A stretch of 64,000 bases of DNA from an uncultured Christensenellaceae bacterium (GCA_944380355.1 CALWHJ010000001.1:1-64000), one strand, 5' to 3'; shown: positions 52,688 to 61,651, numbered from the stretch's first letter. Program-made: numbers and translations. Notes: a model not told the origin generated them from the sequence alone.

Positions 52688-52945
52688 ATGCTTATATTTT
52701 TACTTTTGACCTTCACCGCCTTTATTGCCTTTATCGCACCTATCATACAAATCATACTTGCCTCTCTTTTCCAACTCACCGCACTTGCCATACTCATCGG
52801 GCTTGCTATATATATTTCTTTCAACTTTTATTTTTTGTCTCTATTTGCTCGGTATTTCCGTCTGATTGTTTTCTATCCGCATACCGCGCTCAATCAATCT
52901 AATGTCATATACTACTATTCTAAACTTATTTGCTTCATATCCTAA
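52688..52945 (+). CDS. Candidate small membrane protein (uncertain)
   Basis: 85 codons giving a very hydrophobic N-terminal half (MLIFLLLTFTAFIAFIAPII and LTALAILIGLAIYIS) and a Tyr/Phe-rich polar end. No ribosome site. TTGAAC (52654), 16-bp spacer and GATATG (52675-52680) could form a promoter giving an almost leaderless message under the palindrome. The region between ctsR and galU has no other gene, and 52946-53057 shows nothing. A chance frame in AT-rich DNA is at least as likely. Confidence 0.22.
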   Translation: MLIFLLLTFTAFIAFIAPIIQIILASLFQLTALAILIGLAIYISFNFYFLSLFARYFRLIVFYPHTALNQSNVIYYYSKLICFIS

Positions 52946-53057
52946 CCCCTATGTTTAAATTCTAACCTATTCTTTATTCACCTATCTGATTTTATCCTAT
53001 ATCGCAGTTTTACAGGTTCTTTCACACGTTTTTAAAACAATAAATTTAAAATAAGCA

Positions 53058-53110
53058 TTGATTTATGTCCTCTTATGGTATATAATGGAATATATACATA
53101 TAATATATGT
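53058..53110 (+). promoter_or_regulatory. Promoter of galU with start-site palindrome
   Basis: -35 TTGATT (53058-53063), 17-bp spacer, -10 TATAAT (53081-53086). A 15-bp palindrome ACATATA-A-TATATGT (53096-53110) lies just past the predicted start and may be an operator or a leader hairpin. Confidence 0.7.
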
Positions 53111-53151
53111 GTATATTACATTCAATTACTGTCAGCCATTCAGGAGTATAT

Positions 53152-54021
53152 ATGAGTAAGATTAGAAAAGCGGTTATTCCCGCCGCAGGATTCGGTACGA
53201 GATTTCTACCCGTAACGAAAGCCATTCCCAAGGAGATGTTGCCTATCGTCGATACGCCTACCCTTCAATACGTCGTCGAAGAGGCAGTTAAAAGCGGTAT
53301 CAACGAAATACTTATAATTCTCGGCAAAAACAAAAAGTGCATCGAAGACCATTTCGACATATCCGTCGAACTCGAACAACTTCTCCAACGCACAGGTAAA
53401 AACGACTATTTGAAACAAGTACGCGACATAAGCAATATGGCGCATATCTACTATGTAAGACAAAAGGAGATGAACGGCAGCGGTATGGCAGTACTCGAGG
53501 CAGAAGCCTTTGTCGGCAACGAGCCTTTCGCAGTACTCTACGGCGACGACATTATCTACAACCCCGAAAAGCCTTGCCTTAAACAGCTTATGGACGCCTA
53601 CGAAACCACAGGCAAAATTATTCTCGGATGTCAGAACGTACCAAGAGAAGAAGCCCCTAAATACGGCATTATTCAGCCCGGTAATACTAAGGGCAAATAC
53701 ACCGAGATTAAAAAGCTCGTCGAAAAGCCCCCTATCGACAAGCTTCCCTCTACGCTTGCCAGCATAGGAAGATATATCCTCACCCCCGACGTGTTTGATA
53801 TCCTAAAACACACCCCCGCTATGCCCAACGGCGAAGTGTGCCTAACGGACGCAATACAGACGATTGCCGACACCACAGGCGCATACGCCTACACTTTTGA
53901 CGGCAAGCGTTATGACGTAGGCGACAAGCTCGGATATATTCAGGCAACCGTTGAATACGGTCTTAGAGACGAAAATCTAAAAGAAGGTCTGAAAAAATAC
54001 CTCAAAAGCCTTGAGCTGTAA
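53152..54021 (+). CDS. galU: UTP--glucose-1-phosphate uridylyltransferase
   Basis: 289 residues. Makes UDP-glucose for surface glycolipids, polysaccharides and galactose use. Nucleotidyltransferase motif AVIPAAGFGTRFLPVTKAIPKEMLP at the N-terminus, sugar-binding region around VLYGDDIIY and the VEKPP Lys, and KRYDVGDKLGYI near the end. Start at ATG 53152 with CAGGAG; an earlier in-frame start lacks homology. Monocistronic with its own terminator. Confidence 0.96.
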   Translation: MSKIRKAVIPAAGFGTRFLPVTKAIPKEMLPIVDTPTLQYVVEEAVKSGINEILIILGKNKKCIEDHFDISVELEQLLQRTGKNDYLKQVRDISNMAHIYYVRQKEMNGSGMAVLEAEAFVGNEPFAVLYGDDIIYNPEKPCLKQLMDAYETTGKIILGCQNVPREEAPKYGIIQPGNTKGKYTEIKKLVEKPPIDKLPSTLASIGRYILTPDVFDILKHTPAMPNGEVCLTDAIQTIADTTGAYAYTFDGKRYDVGDKLGYIQATVEYGLRDENLKEGLKKYLKSLEL

Positions 54022-54040
54022 TTTTATTTGATACATCAAA

Positions 54041-54070
54041 AAATGCGGAGTATGTCTGCTCCGCATTTTT
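54041..54070 (+). terminator. Terminator of galU
   Basis: AAATGCGGAG/CTCCGCATTT ten-pair stem followed by further T. The next 257 bp (54071-54327) are AT-rich with no gene or RNA I can support. Confidence 0.88.
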
Positions 54071-54327
54071 ATTGGCAAATTTTTAAACAGCCAACTCAAT
54101 ATTTGACAATAATCAAGCTTTATAAAAATATCTTTTCACTCCCTACGTATCCTAATTATACATATAAGCACGCACGCAAATACATTCGCAAAACTACCTT
54201 AAAGCAACAAGCGTCAAAACAAATAACAAATCTGATACTTTTATATTTACACCAATAATCTAATTTCAATATAATCCGTATCTGTATTTTAAATATCCTT
54301 TTTTCTTGTATAAACATTAAAATTATG

Positions 54328-54341
54328 CAAACAAATGTTTG
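54328..54341. promoter_or_regulatory. LexA (SOS) box of dinB
   Basis: CAAACAAATGTTTG is a perfect inverted repeat and matches the Gram-positive LexA consensus CGAACRNRYGTTYG at 13 of 14 positions. It overlaps the dinB -35 by 3 bp, where a repressor would block polymerase. Confidence 0.8.
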
Positions 54342-54367
54342 TATTTTGCTTATTTAAGTGCTATACT
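54339..54367 (+). promoter_or_regulatory. Promoter of dinB (predicted leaderless)
   Basis: -35 TTGTAT (54339-54344), 17-bp spacer, extended -10 TGC-TATACT (54362-54367). The A of the dinB ATG is the seventh base after the -10, and no ribosome site intervenes. Confidence 0.75.
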
Positions 54368-54373
54368 TTGAGT

Positions 54374-55600
54374 ATGAGAAGAATTTTGCACTGCGACGCC
54401 AACAACTTTTATGCGTCGGTAGAATGTATGCTCGATGAGTCTTTAAGAGATAAGTACGTAGCCGTATCGGGCAATCCCGACAAGCGGCACGGCATTATTC
54501 TTGCAAAAAATCAAAAGGCAAAGGCAATGGGCGTGAAGACGGGAGAAACTATTTGGGAGGCAAAAAAGAAGTGTCCCGAGCTTGTGCTCGTGCCCCCGCA
54601 ATACGACGAATACGTAAGAATTTCCAACAAGATATTCGATATGTACTGCCAATATACCGACCGCGTAGAGCCTTTCGGCATCGACGAATGCTGGCTGGAC
54701 GTCACACACTCGACAAAACTGTTTAAGAGTGCGGAAAACATAGCTGAAGAGCTTAGAGAGCGCGTAAAAAAGGAAATAGGCATAACAATATCCGTGGGTG
54801 TATCTTTTAATAAAATTTTCGCAAAACTCGGTTCGGATATGAAAAAGCCCGACGCCGTAACGGTCATAGACGAAGACAACTACAAGCAGAAAGTATGGCC
54901 GCTGGACGTGGGCGACCTGCTAATGATAGGAAGACACACTAAGGAGAAACTGAGAAAAATCGGCATAAACACCATAGGAGATTTGGCAAACGCGCCTCTC
55001 AGAATATTAACCGACAAATTCGGCATAGTCGGAGAAAAGATGAAACAAAACGCCATGGGAGAAAACGACGAGCCTATAAGACTTTATTACGAACGTCCCG
55101 TCCCCAAAAGCGTAGGCAACTCGACCACGCTCCCTAAAGACGTATCAAAACGAGAAGAGGCTCAAGCCGTGATTATGGCTCTTAGCGAAATGGTAGCCAT
55201 AAGATTGAGAAGGCACTCCTTTGTCGCAAACGGACTGCATTTGGGCGTAAAATACAACGATTTGACCTACTTCGGTAAACAGATTAAGCTGCCCGAAAAA
55301 ATCAATTCTGCGGGCAAATTGTGCGACTACGCAATGCGTATCTACGACGAAGTCCCCAAAAGACTTCCTATAAGAGCTTTTTCCGTATCCACTTTCGACT
55401 TATCGGACGGCGAGGAAAACGTTCAACTCTCACTTCTTGACGATATAGAAAAGACGGAAAAACTTCAACGCCTTGACAAATCGCTCGACGATATACGCAA
55501 GAAATACGGCTACGGCGCTTTAAAGTCCGCCGCAGTCCTCGAGTTTCCGCATATCACGGACGATTTGGAAGACAGCGATTTCAAACCTTTTAAAAAATAA
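54374..55600 (+). CDS. dinB: DNA polymerase IV (Y-family translesion polymerase)
   Basis: 408 residues. Palm motif ILHCDANNFYASVECML with the first catalytic Asp, second catalytic pair in GIDECWLDVT, the helix-hairpin-helix thumb (LRKIGINTIGDLANAP) and a C-terminal little-finger domain. It lacks only a clear beta-clamp motif check: QLSLLD near the end (VQLSLLDD) is a good clamp-binding sequence. Start at ATG 54374 because homology begins there; codons upstream overlap the promoter. SOS control is predicted from the LexA box. Confidence 0.95.
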   Translation: MRRILHCDANNFYASVECMLDESLRDKYVAVSGNPDKRHGIILAKNQKAKAMGVKTGETIWEAKKKCPELVLVPPQYDEYVRISNKIFDMYCQYTDRVEPFGIDECWLDVTHSTKLFKSAENIAEELRERVKKEIGITISVGVSFNKIFAKLGSDMKKPDAVTVIDEDNYKQKVWPLDVGDLLMIGRHTKEKLRKIGINTIGDLANAPLRILTDKFGIVGEKMKQNAMGENDEPIRLYYERPVPKSVGNSTTLPKDVSKREEAQAVIMALSEMVAIRLRRHSFVANGLHLGVKYNDLTYFGKQIKLPEKINSAGKLCDYAMRIYDEVPKRLPIRAFSVSTFDLSDGEENVQLSLLDDIEKTEKLQRLDKSLDDIRKKYGYGALKSAAVLEFPHITDDLEDSDFKPFKK

Positions 55601-55648
55601 AGCGACTCATCCATAACACCGGATAAAGTCTGACTTGCAAAATAATTT

Positions 55649-55677
55649 CGCCTCCTGAGTTTCAATTCTCGGAGGCG
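55649..55677. terminator. Bidirectional terminator between dinB and 55688-56227
   Basis: CGCCTCC/GGAGGCG stem extended by GAG/CTC past one bulge. T-rich stretches flank both sides weakly. Confidence 0.75.
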
Positions 55678-55687
55678 ATTTGAATTA

Positions 55688-56227
55688 TCAATTTACGTAT
55701 ACGGACGGTACTGCCAAGTCATTGTCGTCGAAAAGGCTGAAAAACGCAGTTCTGAATTCGTCTACGGCACTTTTAGATGTTTTATAATACTGCGAACCTA
55801 CATTTATAATATACTCATCCCCGTCATCTTCTATAAATTCGATTTTTACATACTCAAGAGTACCGCTCGACGAATTCATAATACACAGAGCACTTCTCGA
55901 GCCGCCCGTTTTAAAAGGCATTTTGTAGTAATTGCAGGTCACAAACGTGCTTTCCGATATGAATTTCTCAAAAGCTTGAGCACCCTCGGCAACTCTCGGG
56001 TCATCGCCGCAGATGCGCCATATCTTGTCGCCGTAGGGGCTGCCTCCGTCGTTGATTTGAGCATTTATCATACCTATTTCACTGACCTTTCTTGCCTCAA
56101 AATTACTGTTTGCAAAAGGTTGCGCCTCTTTAGAGCAACCGCCTAAAACAGATATAATTAATAACACGCAAATTATTACCGCAACAACTGCTATACGTCT
56201 TTTTCCGTTTTTTACAGTTTTTTCCAT
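55688..56227 (-). CDS. Hypothetical lipoprotein
   Basis: 179 residues. Basic N-terminus, hydrophobic signal and lipobox VLGGC (Cys near 31), then a small soluble domain with no recognised family. AGGAGG site. Single gene between dinB and ppdK. The 230 bp before it (56228-56453) contain no further gene. Confidence 0.78.
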   Translation of the reverse strand: MEKTVKNGKRRIAVVAVIICVLLIISVLGGCSKEAQPFANSNFEARKVSEIGMINAQINDGGSPYGDKIWRICGDDPRVAEGAQAFEKFISESTFVTCNYYKMPFKTGGSRSALCIMNSSSGTLEYVKIEFIEDDGDEYIINVGSQYYKTSKSAVDEFRTAFFSLFDDNDLAVPSVYVN

Positions 56228-56453
56228 AATAAGCCCCTCCTATTTCCCGCACTTTGCAATGCTTTTTAAAGAAATAGCCTTAGCCTTGAGATTACAATAA
56301 TCCCGTTTGTTACTATTATCAATTAAGATTATATCACTAAAGATAACTTTCGTCAATACTCGTATTTTTTAAAACGACGAAGACGGTACGATTGTCAGTC
56401 TTCTCTTTGCTCTTTAATATATCTTATATGTAATAAAGTGCTATCGTATATAT

Positions 56454-56484
56454 AAAAATACCTGCCCGAAAGGACAGGTATTTT
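56454..56484 (-). terminator. Terminator of ppdK
   Basis: ATACCTG...CAGGTAT stem with one internal mismatch and a GAAA loop on the plus strand (56458-56481); minus strand continues with four U. Confidence 0.75.
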
Positions 56485-56522
56485 GTTTTTGATTTTATTA
56501 TTACTTAGACTAAACTGAGATA

Positions 56523-59186
56523 TTAGTCTTCCTCGAGGTATCTCGTCTCAGCGGGAGCGGGCTTGATTCTGGGATTGATGATGTTAGCCTGAGCAGCCGC
56601 AAGTCTTGCGATAGGTACTCTGAAAGGAGAGCAAGATACGTAAGTGAGACCTACGTTGTGGCAGAATTCGATAGTCGAAGGGTCGCCGCCTTGCTCGCCG
56701 CAGATACCGAGTTTGATGTCGGGTCTGGTGGACTTACCGCCTTCGATAGCAATCTTCATAAGCTTGCCTACGCCTACCTGGTCAAGTCTTGCGAAGGGGT
56801 CGGATTCGAAAATCTTCTTCATATAGTATTCGTCAAGGAACTTACCGGCGTCGTCTCTGGAGAAACCGAAAGTCATCTGAGTGAGGTCATTGGTACCGAA
56901 GGAGAAGAATTCAGCTTCTTTAGCGATTTCGTCAGCAGTCAAAGCAGCTCTGGGAATTTCAATCATAGTACCGATATGATATTCCATCGTGGTATTGTTA
57001 GCCTTGAGAATCTTCTCGGCAGTCTCTACGACTACGCTCTTTACGTACTTCAATTCCTTGACGTCGCCTACGAGAGGTATCATGATTTCGGGAATAACGT
57101 TGAAACCTTTCTCTCTTACAGCCAAAGCAGCCTCGATGACAGCCTGCGTCTGCATTTCTGCGATTTCGGGATAGGTAACCGCAAGACGGCAACCTCTGTG
57201 ACCCATCATAGGGTTGAACTCATGCAAACCTTCTACGGTAGCCTTAAGCTCTTCGAAAGTCAAGCCCATAGTCTTGGCAAGGTCTCTTATCTCTTCGTCC
57301 TTGTGAGGTACGAACTCGTGGAGAGGAGGGTCAAGGAAACGGATAGTAACGGGTCTGTCACCCATTGCCTCGTAAAGACCGATAAAGTCCTCTCTCTGCA
57401 TAGGCAAAATCTTAGCGAGAGCTTTCTTTCTCTCTTCGACCGTCTTGGAAACTATCATTTCTCTAACGGCGGAAATTCTGTCTTCAGCGAAGAACATGTG
57501 CTCGGTACGGCAAAGACCTATACCCTCTGCGCCGAACTTAACTGCGGTAGCGGCGTCGTTGGGAGTGTCGGCATTTGTTCTTACCTTGAGTGCGCGGTAC
57601 TTGTCCGCCCATTCCATTATCGTAGCGAAGTCGCCGCTTACGCTTGCGTTTTCGCTTGCGATTTGCTCGCCGTATACGTTACCCGTAGAGCCGTCGAGCG
57701 AGAGATAATCCTGGTCAGTGTATTCCTTTCCGTCGATATAGATAACTCTCTTTTCTTCGTCTATTCTTACAGCGCCGCAACCCGCTACACAGCAAGCGCC
57801 CATACCGCGGGCAACAACCGCCGCGTGAGAAGTCATACCGCCTCTTACGGTCAATACGCCTTGAGCTGCGTACATACCTTCGATATCCTCAGGTGAAGTC
57901 TCGAGTCTTACGAGAACAACCTTCTCGCCGTTTTTAGCTCTCTCTACAGCTTCTTCGGCAGTAAAGCTTATCTTACCGCAAGCTGCACCGGGAGATGCGG
58001 GCAAACCTTTTGCGATAACCTTTGCTTTCTTCAAAGCCTTGGGTTCGAACTGAGGGTGGAGCAAGGAGTCGAGCTGCTTGGGCTCAATCTTGAGCAAAGC
58101 CTCTTTCTCGGTAATCATACCTTCCTTAACGAGGTCGCAAGCAATCTTGATAGCTGCGCGAGCGGTACGCTTACCGTTTCTCGTCTGGAGCATATAAAGT
58201 CTGCCTTCTTCGATGGTAAACTCCATATCCTGCATATCCTTGTTAGCTTTTTCGAGTCTGTTTGCGATTTCTACGAACTGGTCATATACTGCCTTGTTGG
58301 CCTTAGCAAGCTGGTCGATAGTCTGAGGAGTACGGATACCCGCAACTACGTCCTCGCCCTGAGCGTTCATAAGATACTCGCCGTAGAGTCTCTTTTCACC
58401 CGTCGAAGGGTCTCTGGTGAAAGCAACGCCCGTACCGGAAGTGTCTCCCATATTACCGAATACCATTGACTGTACGTTTACAGCCGTACCCCAGCTTCCG
58501 GGAATATCGTTCATACGACGGTACACGATAGCACGGGGGTTGTTCCAGCTTCTGAAAACTGCCTTAACGGCTTCGATAAGCTGAACCTTGGGATCCTGAG
58601 GGAATTCGCTTCCTTGGTCCTTGAAGTATACTTCCTTGAAGAGTTTGATAAGCTCCTGCAAATCCTCTGCGGTAAGCTCGGTATCAGACTTGATACCTTT
58701 CTCTTCCTTAACTTTGTCGATGATTTTTTCAAATTCGCTCTTGGGGGTACCCATAACTACGTCGGAGAACATCTGAATAAATCTTCTGTAGCAGTCATAA
58801 GCGAATCTGGGATTGCCGGTCTTCTTGGCGAGACCTTTTACGGATACGTCGTTGAGACCGAGGTTGAGGATAGTATCCATCATACCGGGCATAGACGCTC
58901 TTGCACCAGAACGTACGGATACGAGGAAGGGATTCTGCTCGTCGCCGAATTTCTTACCTGCATCAGCCTCTACTTTTGCGAGTGCGTCGAAGATTTCCGC
59001 TACGATATCGTCGGAGATTTTTTCGCCGTCGTCGTAGTACTTCGTACAAGCCTCGGTGGTGATAGTGAAACCTTGAGGTACGGGCATACCCCACGAGGTC
59101 ATCTTGGCAAGGTTTGCGCCCTTACCGCCGAACAAATCTTTTCTGTCGCCGTCAGCTTCTTTGAAAAGATATACATACTTTGTCAT
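56523..59186 (-). CDS. ppdK: Pyruvate, phosphate dikinase
   Basis: 887 residues. Interconverts pyruvate, ATP and Pi with phosphoenolpyruvate, AMP and PPi; in anaerobes it often serves glycolysis or gluconeogenesis. ATP-grasp nucleotide domain at the N-terminus (GGKGANLAKMTSWGMPVP), the swivelling phosphohistidine domain with GGMTSHAAVVARGMG (His near 455), and the PEP-binding barrel (MGHRGCRLAV, GEQGGDP with a Cys before it). Start at ATG 59186 behind GGAGG. Own promoter and terminator; no PDRP regulator gene adjacent. Confidence 0.97.
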   Translation of the reverse strand: MTKYVYLFKEADGDRKDLFGGKGANLAKMTSWGMPVPQGFTITTEACTKYYDDGEKISDDIVAEIFDALAKVEADAGKKFGDEQNPFLVSVRSGARASMPGMMDTILNLGLNDVSVKGLAKKTGNPRFAYDCYRRFIQMFSDVVMGTPKSEFEKIIDKVKEEKGIKSDTELTAEDLQELIKLFKEVYFKDQGSEFPQDPKVQLIEAVKAVFRSWNNPRAIVYRRMNDIPGSWGTAVNVQSMVFGNMGDTSGTGVAFTRDPSTGEKRLYGEYLMNAQGEDVVAGIRTPQTIDQLAKANKAVYDQFVEIANRLEKANKDMQDMEFTIEEGRLYMLQTRNGKRTARAAIKIACDLVKEGMITEKEALLKIEPKQLDSLLHPQFEPKALKKAKVIAKGLPASPGAACGKISFTAEEAVERAKNGEKVVLVRLETSPEDIEGMYAAQGVLTVRGGMTSHAAVVARGMGACCVAGCGAVRIDEEKRVIYIDGKEYTDQDYLSLDGSTGNVYGEQIASENASVSGDFATIMEWADKYRALKVRTNADTPNDAATAVKFGAEGIGLCRTEHMFFAEDRISAVREMIVSKTVEERKKALAKILPMQREDFIGLYEAMGDRPVTIRFLDPPLHEFVPHKDEEIRDLAKTMGLTFEELKATVEGLHEFNPMMGHRGCRLAVTYPEIAEMQTQAVIEAALAVREKGFNVIPEIMIPLVGDVKELKYVKSVVVETAEKILKANNTTMEYHIGTMIEIPRAALTADEIAKEAEFFSFGTNDLTQMTFGFSRDDAGKFLDEYYMKKIFESDPFARLDQVGVGKLMKIAIEGGKSTRPDIKLGICGEQGGDPSTIEFCHNVGLTYVSCSPFRVPIARLAAAQANIINPRIKPAPAETRYLEED

Positions 59187-59233
59187 ACACATCCTCCTTT
59201 TTTGACAAAACAAATTAATTCACTTAAAAAACA

Positions 59234-59284
59234 AACAATATTGTTAACTGTGGATATTTTACAATAAATAAACTTAAATTTCAA
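59234..59284 (-). promoter_or_regulatory. Promoter of ppdK with start-site palindrome
   Basis: Minus strand: -35 TTGAAA (59279-59284), 17-bp spacer, -10 TAAAAT (59256-59261). A perfect 12-bp palindrome AACAATATTGTT (59234-59245) sits 4-15 nt past the predicted start. It does not fit the Rex consensus spacing. The remainder of the gap to recO (59285-59435) is AT-rich. Confidence 0.65.
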
Positions 59285-59435
59285 CTATATGAGAGTACAA
59301 TATCAATAAAAATATGTAAAACTTCAAAAAATACGCGTAAAAAAACGCTTTTAAAAATTATTCTTCTTTTTGCTCAAAAATATGGCTGTAAAAAACCAGT
59401 TAAAATATGCACAAAACGGATATTTTTTAATTGAA

Positions 59436-59990
59436 TTATATATCCGCATTTACGGTATCGAGCTTTATAAGTTGCAAAAGCGAATTTATTTTTACGCCGT
59501 GCGTATGCAGAAAATAATTGTAATAGTCTCTGAAAGTAATAGCCTTTACTTCGTATCCGAGCGCAGAGGTCATTTCTTTGAGATATTCGAAAAGGCAAAC
59601 TTTGGGATATTCCGCTTTATAGCACAGCTCATTCAGACATTCTAGCATAGCGACGAAAAGACGGTGATTGTATTCTCCTTCCAAAGTCATCTTATCCACG
59701 ACCTCGAGCACCACGGACGCGCAATAATATTTCAAAGGGTCTGTCGCGAGATTGAAAAAGTTGTCGATACAGTCGCAACCCGTCAGAACGTATCTGTTTT
59801 TATTGGCAAGATAATACTTGCCGAAGCACAGCGGCGTAACTGCATACTTAAGCTTGGATTTCGCGCTCTTGCAACCTTTTGCGCAAACGCCTACTTTACC
59901 GTGTTCCGCCAGGTACAAGGTAATAATTTTGTCGTTTTCTTTGTAATCGGTGCTTCTAAGGCAAATGCCCTCGTCAACAAGGAGTTCCAC
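59436..59990 (-). CDS. recO: DNA repair protein RecO, short form
   Basis: 184 residues against about 240-255 in most Bacillota. N-terminal OB fold (GICLRSTDYKENDKIITLYLAEHGKVGVCAKGCKSAKSKL) binds DNA and RecR; a helical part follows. The C-terminal portion that carries the zinc-binding Cys in many RecO proteins is missing: the frame ends at TAA after LDTVNADI. GTG start at 59990 with AAAGGAG upstream. Placed after era and yqzL as in Bacillus. Confidence 0.88.
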   Translation of the reverse strand: MELLVDEGICLRSTDYKENDKIITLYLAEHGKVGVCAKGCKSAKSKLKYAVTPLCFGKYYLANKNRYVLTGCDCIDNFFNLATDPLKYYCASVVLEVVDKMTLEGEYNHRLFVAMLECLNELCYKAEYPKVCLFEYLKEMTSALGYEVKAITFRDYYNYFLHTHGVKINSLLQLIKLDTVNADI

Positions 59991-60000
59991 ACTCTCTCCT

Positions 60001-60102
60001 TTATCTCCTGCGCTCCTCCTCCTGAAGGTCGTGCAACATAATATAGTACTTTATATCTCCCGTCCTGCCGAACAATTGCCACAAAGTGTCTTTTAAGTCC
60101 AT
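60001..60102 (-). CDS. yqzL: YqzL-like mini-protein
   Basis: 33 residues (MDLKDTLWQLFGRTGDIKYY at the start). The Trp-x2-Phe-x2-TGxIxxY pattern is that of the YqzL family, which in Bacillus lies between era and recO exactly as here. GGGAGG site 5 nt before the ATG; 10 bp gap to the recO start. It is shorter than the ~47 residues of Bacillus YqzL, lacking the acidic tail. Function unknown. Confidence 0.8.
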   Translation of the reverse strand: MDLKDTLWQLFGRTGDIKYYIMLHDLQEEERRR

Positions 60103-60201
60103 ATACGCCTCCCGAAAATTATGTACCGAAAAAAACAGGGACGCGACTCAAACTGCCGACAAACGGAACATTGTTTATTTTATTTAAATTCAAGACTTTT
60201 A

Positions 60202-61098
60202 TCAGTCTTTAAGGTCTTTTATATTGTATCCTAATTGATTGAGAAGAAAATCGCTCTCTCTCCAGTCTTCCTTAACTCTCACATAGAGATTGAGGAATAC
60301 CTGCGTATCGACGAGTTTTTCGATATCCTGTCTGGATTGCGTGGATATCTTCTTTATCATCGCACCGCCTTTACCTATGACCATAGCTTTGTGCGACTGC
60401 TTTTCGCATACGATATCCGCGTCTATTTCGATAATACCGTCTTCTCTATACTCGAATTTATTGACCGCGACTCCTATGCCGTAAGGAATTTCCTTGTCGA
60501 GATTGCGAAGGGCTTTTTCTCTGACGATTTCGCTTACCATAAATCTTACTGATTTATCTGTATACATATCTTCGTCGAAGTATCTCTCTCCTTCGGGAAG
60601 AAGCTCGAGAAGTCTTTGAGTCAACATATCCACGTTTTTGCCTGTCAATGCGCTTACGGGAATAATGCTGTCAACGCCTTGAATATCCTTGAATTCGTTT
60701 ATTCTGCCGACGATTGCTTCTCTCTCCACTTCGTCGCATTTGTTGAGTACTATGATGAGAGGCGTTTTCTTGCCCGCGTATTTGGCAATATACTCTCTGT
60801 CGGTATCGTCAGGCTTTTTGTCCATAGCTGAGACGTAGACGATTACTTCAGAACCTTCCTGCCCTTTTTCCACGCTCTTCATCATATATTTTGAAAGCGC
60901 GTTTTTAGCCTTATGCACTCCGGGAGTATCGACTATGACTATCTGATAATCCTCTCCGTTCATAATACCTAGAATCTTATTGCGGGTAGTCTGAGGTTTC
61001 CAGCTGACGATAGAAACTTTCTCCCCCACCAAAGTATTGGTGAGAGTGGATTTGCCCGCATTGGGCTTGCCTATCAACGATACGAAACCTGCTTTCAT
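60202..61098 (-). CDS. era: GTPase Era
   Basis: 298 residues. Ribosome small-subunit assembly GTPase. G1 GKPNAGKST (about 10-18), G3 DTPG, G4 NKCD (near 121) and G5 SAL; the C-terminal KH domain holds the GKGGAMIKKI loop that binds the 3' end of 16S rRNA. Upstream neighbour ybeY, downstream yqzL and recO. Confidence 0.97.
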   Translation of the reverse strand: MKAGFVSLIGKPNAGKSTLTNTLVGEKVSIVSWKPQTTRNKILGIMNGEDYQIVIVDTPGVHKAKNALSKYMMKSVEKGQEGSEVIVYVSAMDKKPDDTDREYIAKYAGKKTPLIIVLNKCDEVEREAIVGRINEFKDIQGVDSIIPVSALTGKNVDMLTQRLLELLPEGERYFDEDMYTDKSVRFMVSEIVREKALRNLDKEIPYGIGVAVNKFEYREDGIIEIDADIVCEKQSHKAMVIGKGGAMIKKISTQSRQDIEKLVDTQVFLNLYVRVKEDWRESDFLLNQLGYNIKDLKD

Positions 61099-61174
61099 AT
61101 TCTTCCCTTTTGTGTCTGTGTTTAGTCTGTTTTTTGCAAATTATCGCAAGTAGGATTTTTGCGAGCGGTTACCC

Positions 61175-61651
61175 TCAGTCGCGGGTAATACCCAAATCAG
61201 TCAGAATCTTTTCTTCCTCATCACGCATTTTGACTCTGTCGCTCTCTTCGATATGGTCGAATCCCAAAAGGTGCAACAGTCCGTGCAATACGAGATATGC
61301 GCACTCCCTTTCTACGCTGTGCCCGTATTCTTTGCTTTGCTCTACTGCTCTGTCGTAACAAAGCATTATTTCCCCCAGCGTCAATTCTCCCGTAGCCATA
61401 TCCACATCGTCGGGATAGTCCTCGGCTTTAAAAGGCAACTTTACTTCAAGATTGGGAAATGACAGCACGTCCGTAACGCTGTCGACGTTTCTGTACTCTC
61501 TGTTTACCTCGCGTATCGTCTCTCCGTCCGCAACGGTCAATTCGACATACGCATTGTCGGGAAGGCAAAACTCTTTTGCCACAGCAGCGAAAACTTCGTA
61601 TATGAGTTTATTGTCGAGCTCGCTGCCCGTTTCGTCGAAAATTTCTATCAT
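61175..61651 (-). CDS. ybeY: Endoribonuclease YbeY
   Basis: 158 residues. Zinc-dependent RNase in 16S rRNA maturation and ribosome quality control. Signature with three zinc His: LHGLLHLLGFDH (near 125-136). N-terminal part includes REVNREYRNVDSVTDVLSFP. Start at ATG 61651, which overlaps the stop of the 7TM-HD gene by 4 bp (ATGA), with AAGGAAAAG ahead. Confidence 0.96.
   Translation of the reverse strand: MIEIFDETGSELDNKLIYEVFAAVAKEFCLPDNAYVELTVADGETIREVNREYRNVDSVTDVLSFPNLEVKLPFKAEDYPDDVDMATGELTLGEIMLCYDRAVEQSKEYGHSVERECAYLVLHGLLHLLGFDHIEESDRVKMRDEEEKILTDLGITRD

Noticed and set aside
52558..52824. 88-codon minus-strand frame upstream of ctsR
   Set aside because: No ribosome site, product rich in Ile/Lys/Met without pattern, overlaps the ctsR promoter side and the palindrome.
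54028..54258. 76-codon frame after galU
   Set aside because: It starts in the galU terminator and shows no coding signature.
56658..57896. 412-codon open frame opposite ppdK
   Set aside because: Antisense shadow of the PpdK barrel domain; no ribosome site or domain.
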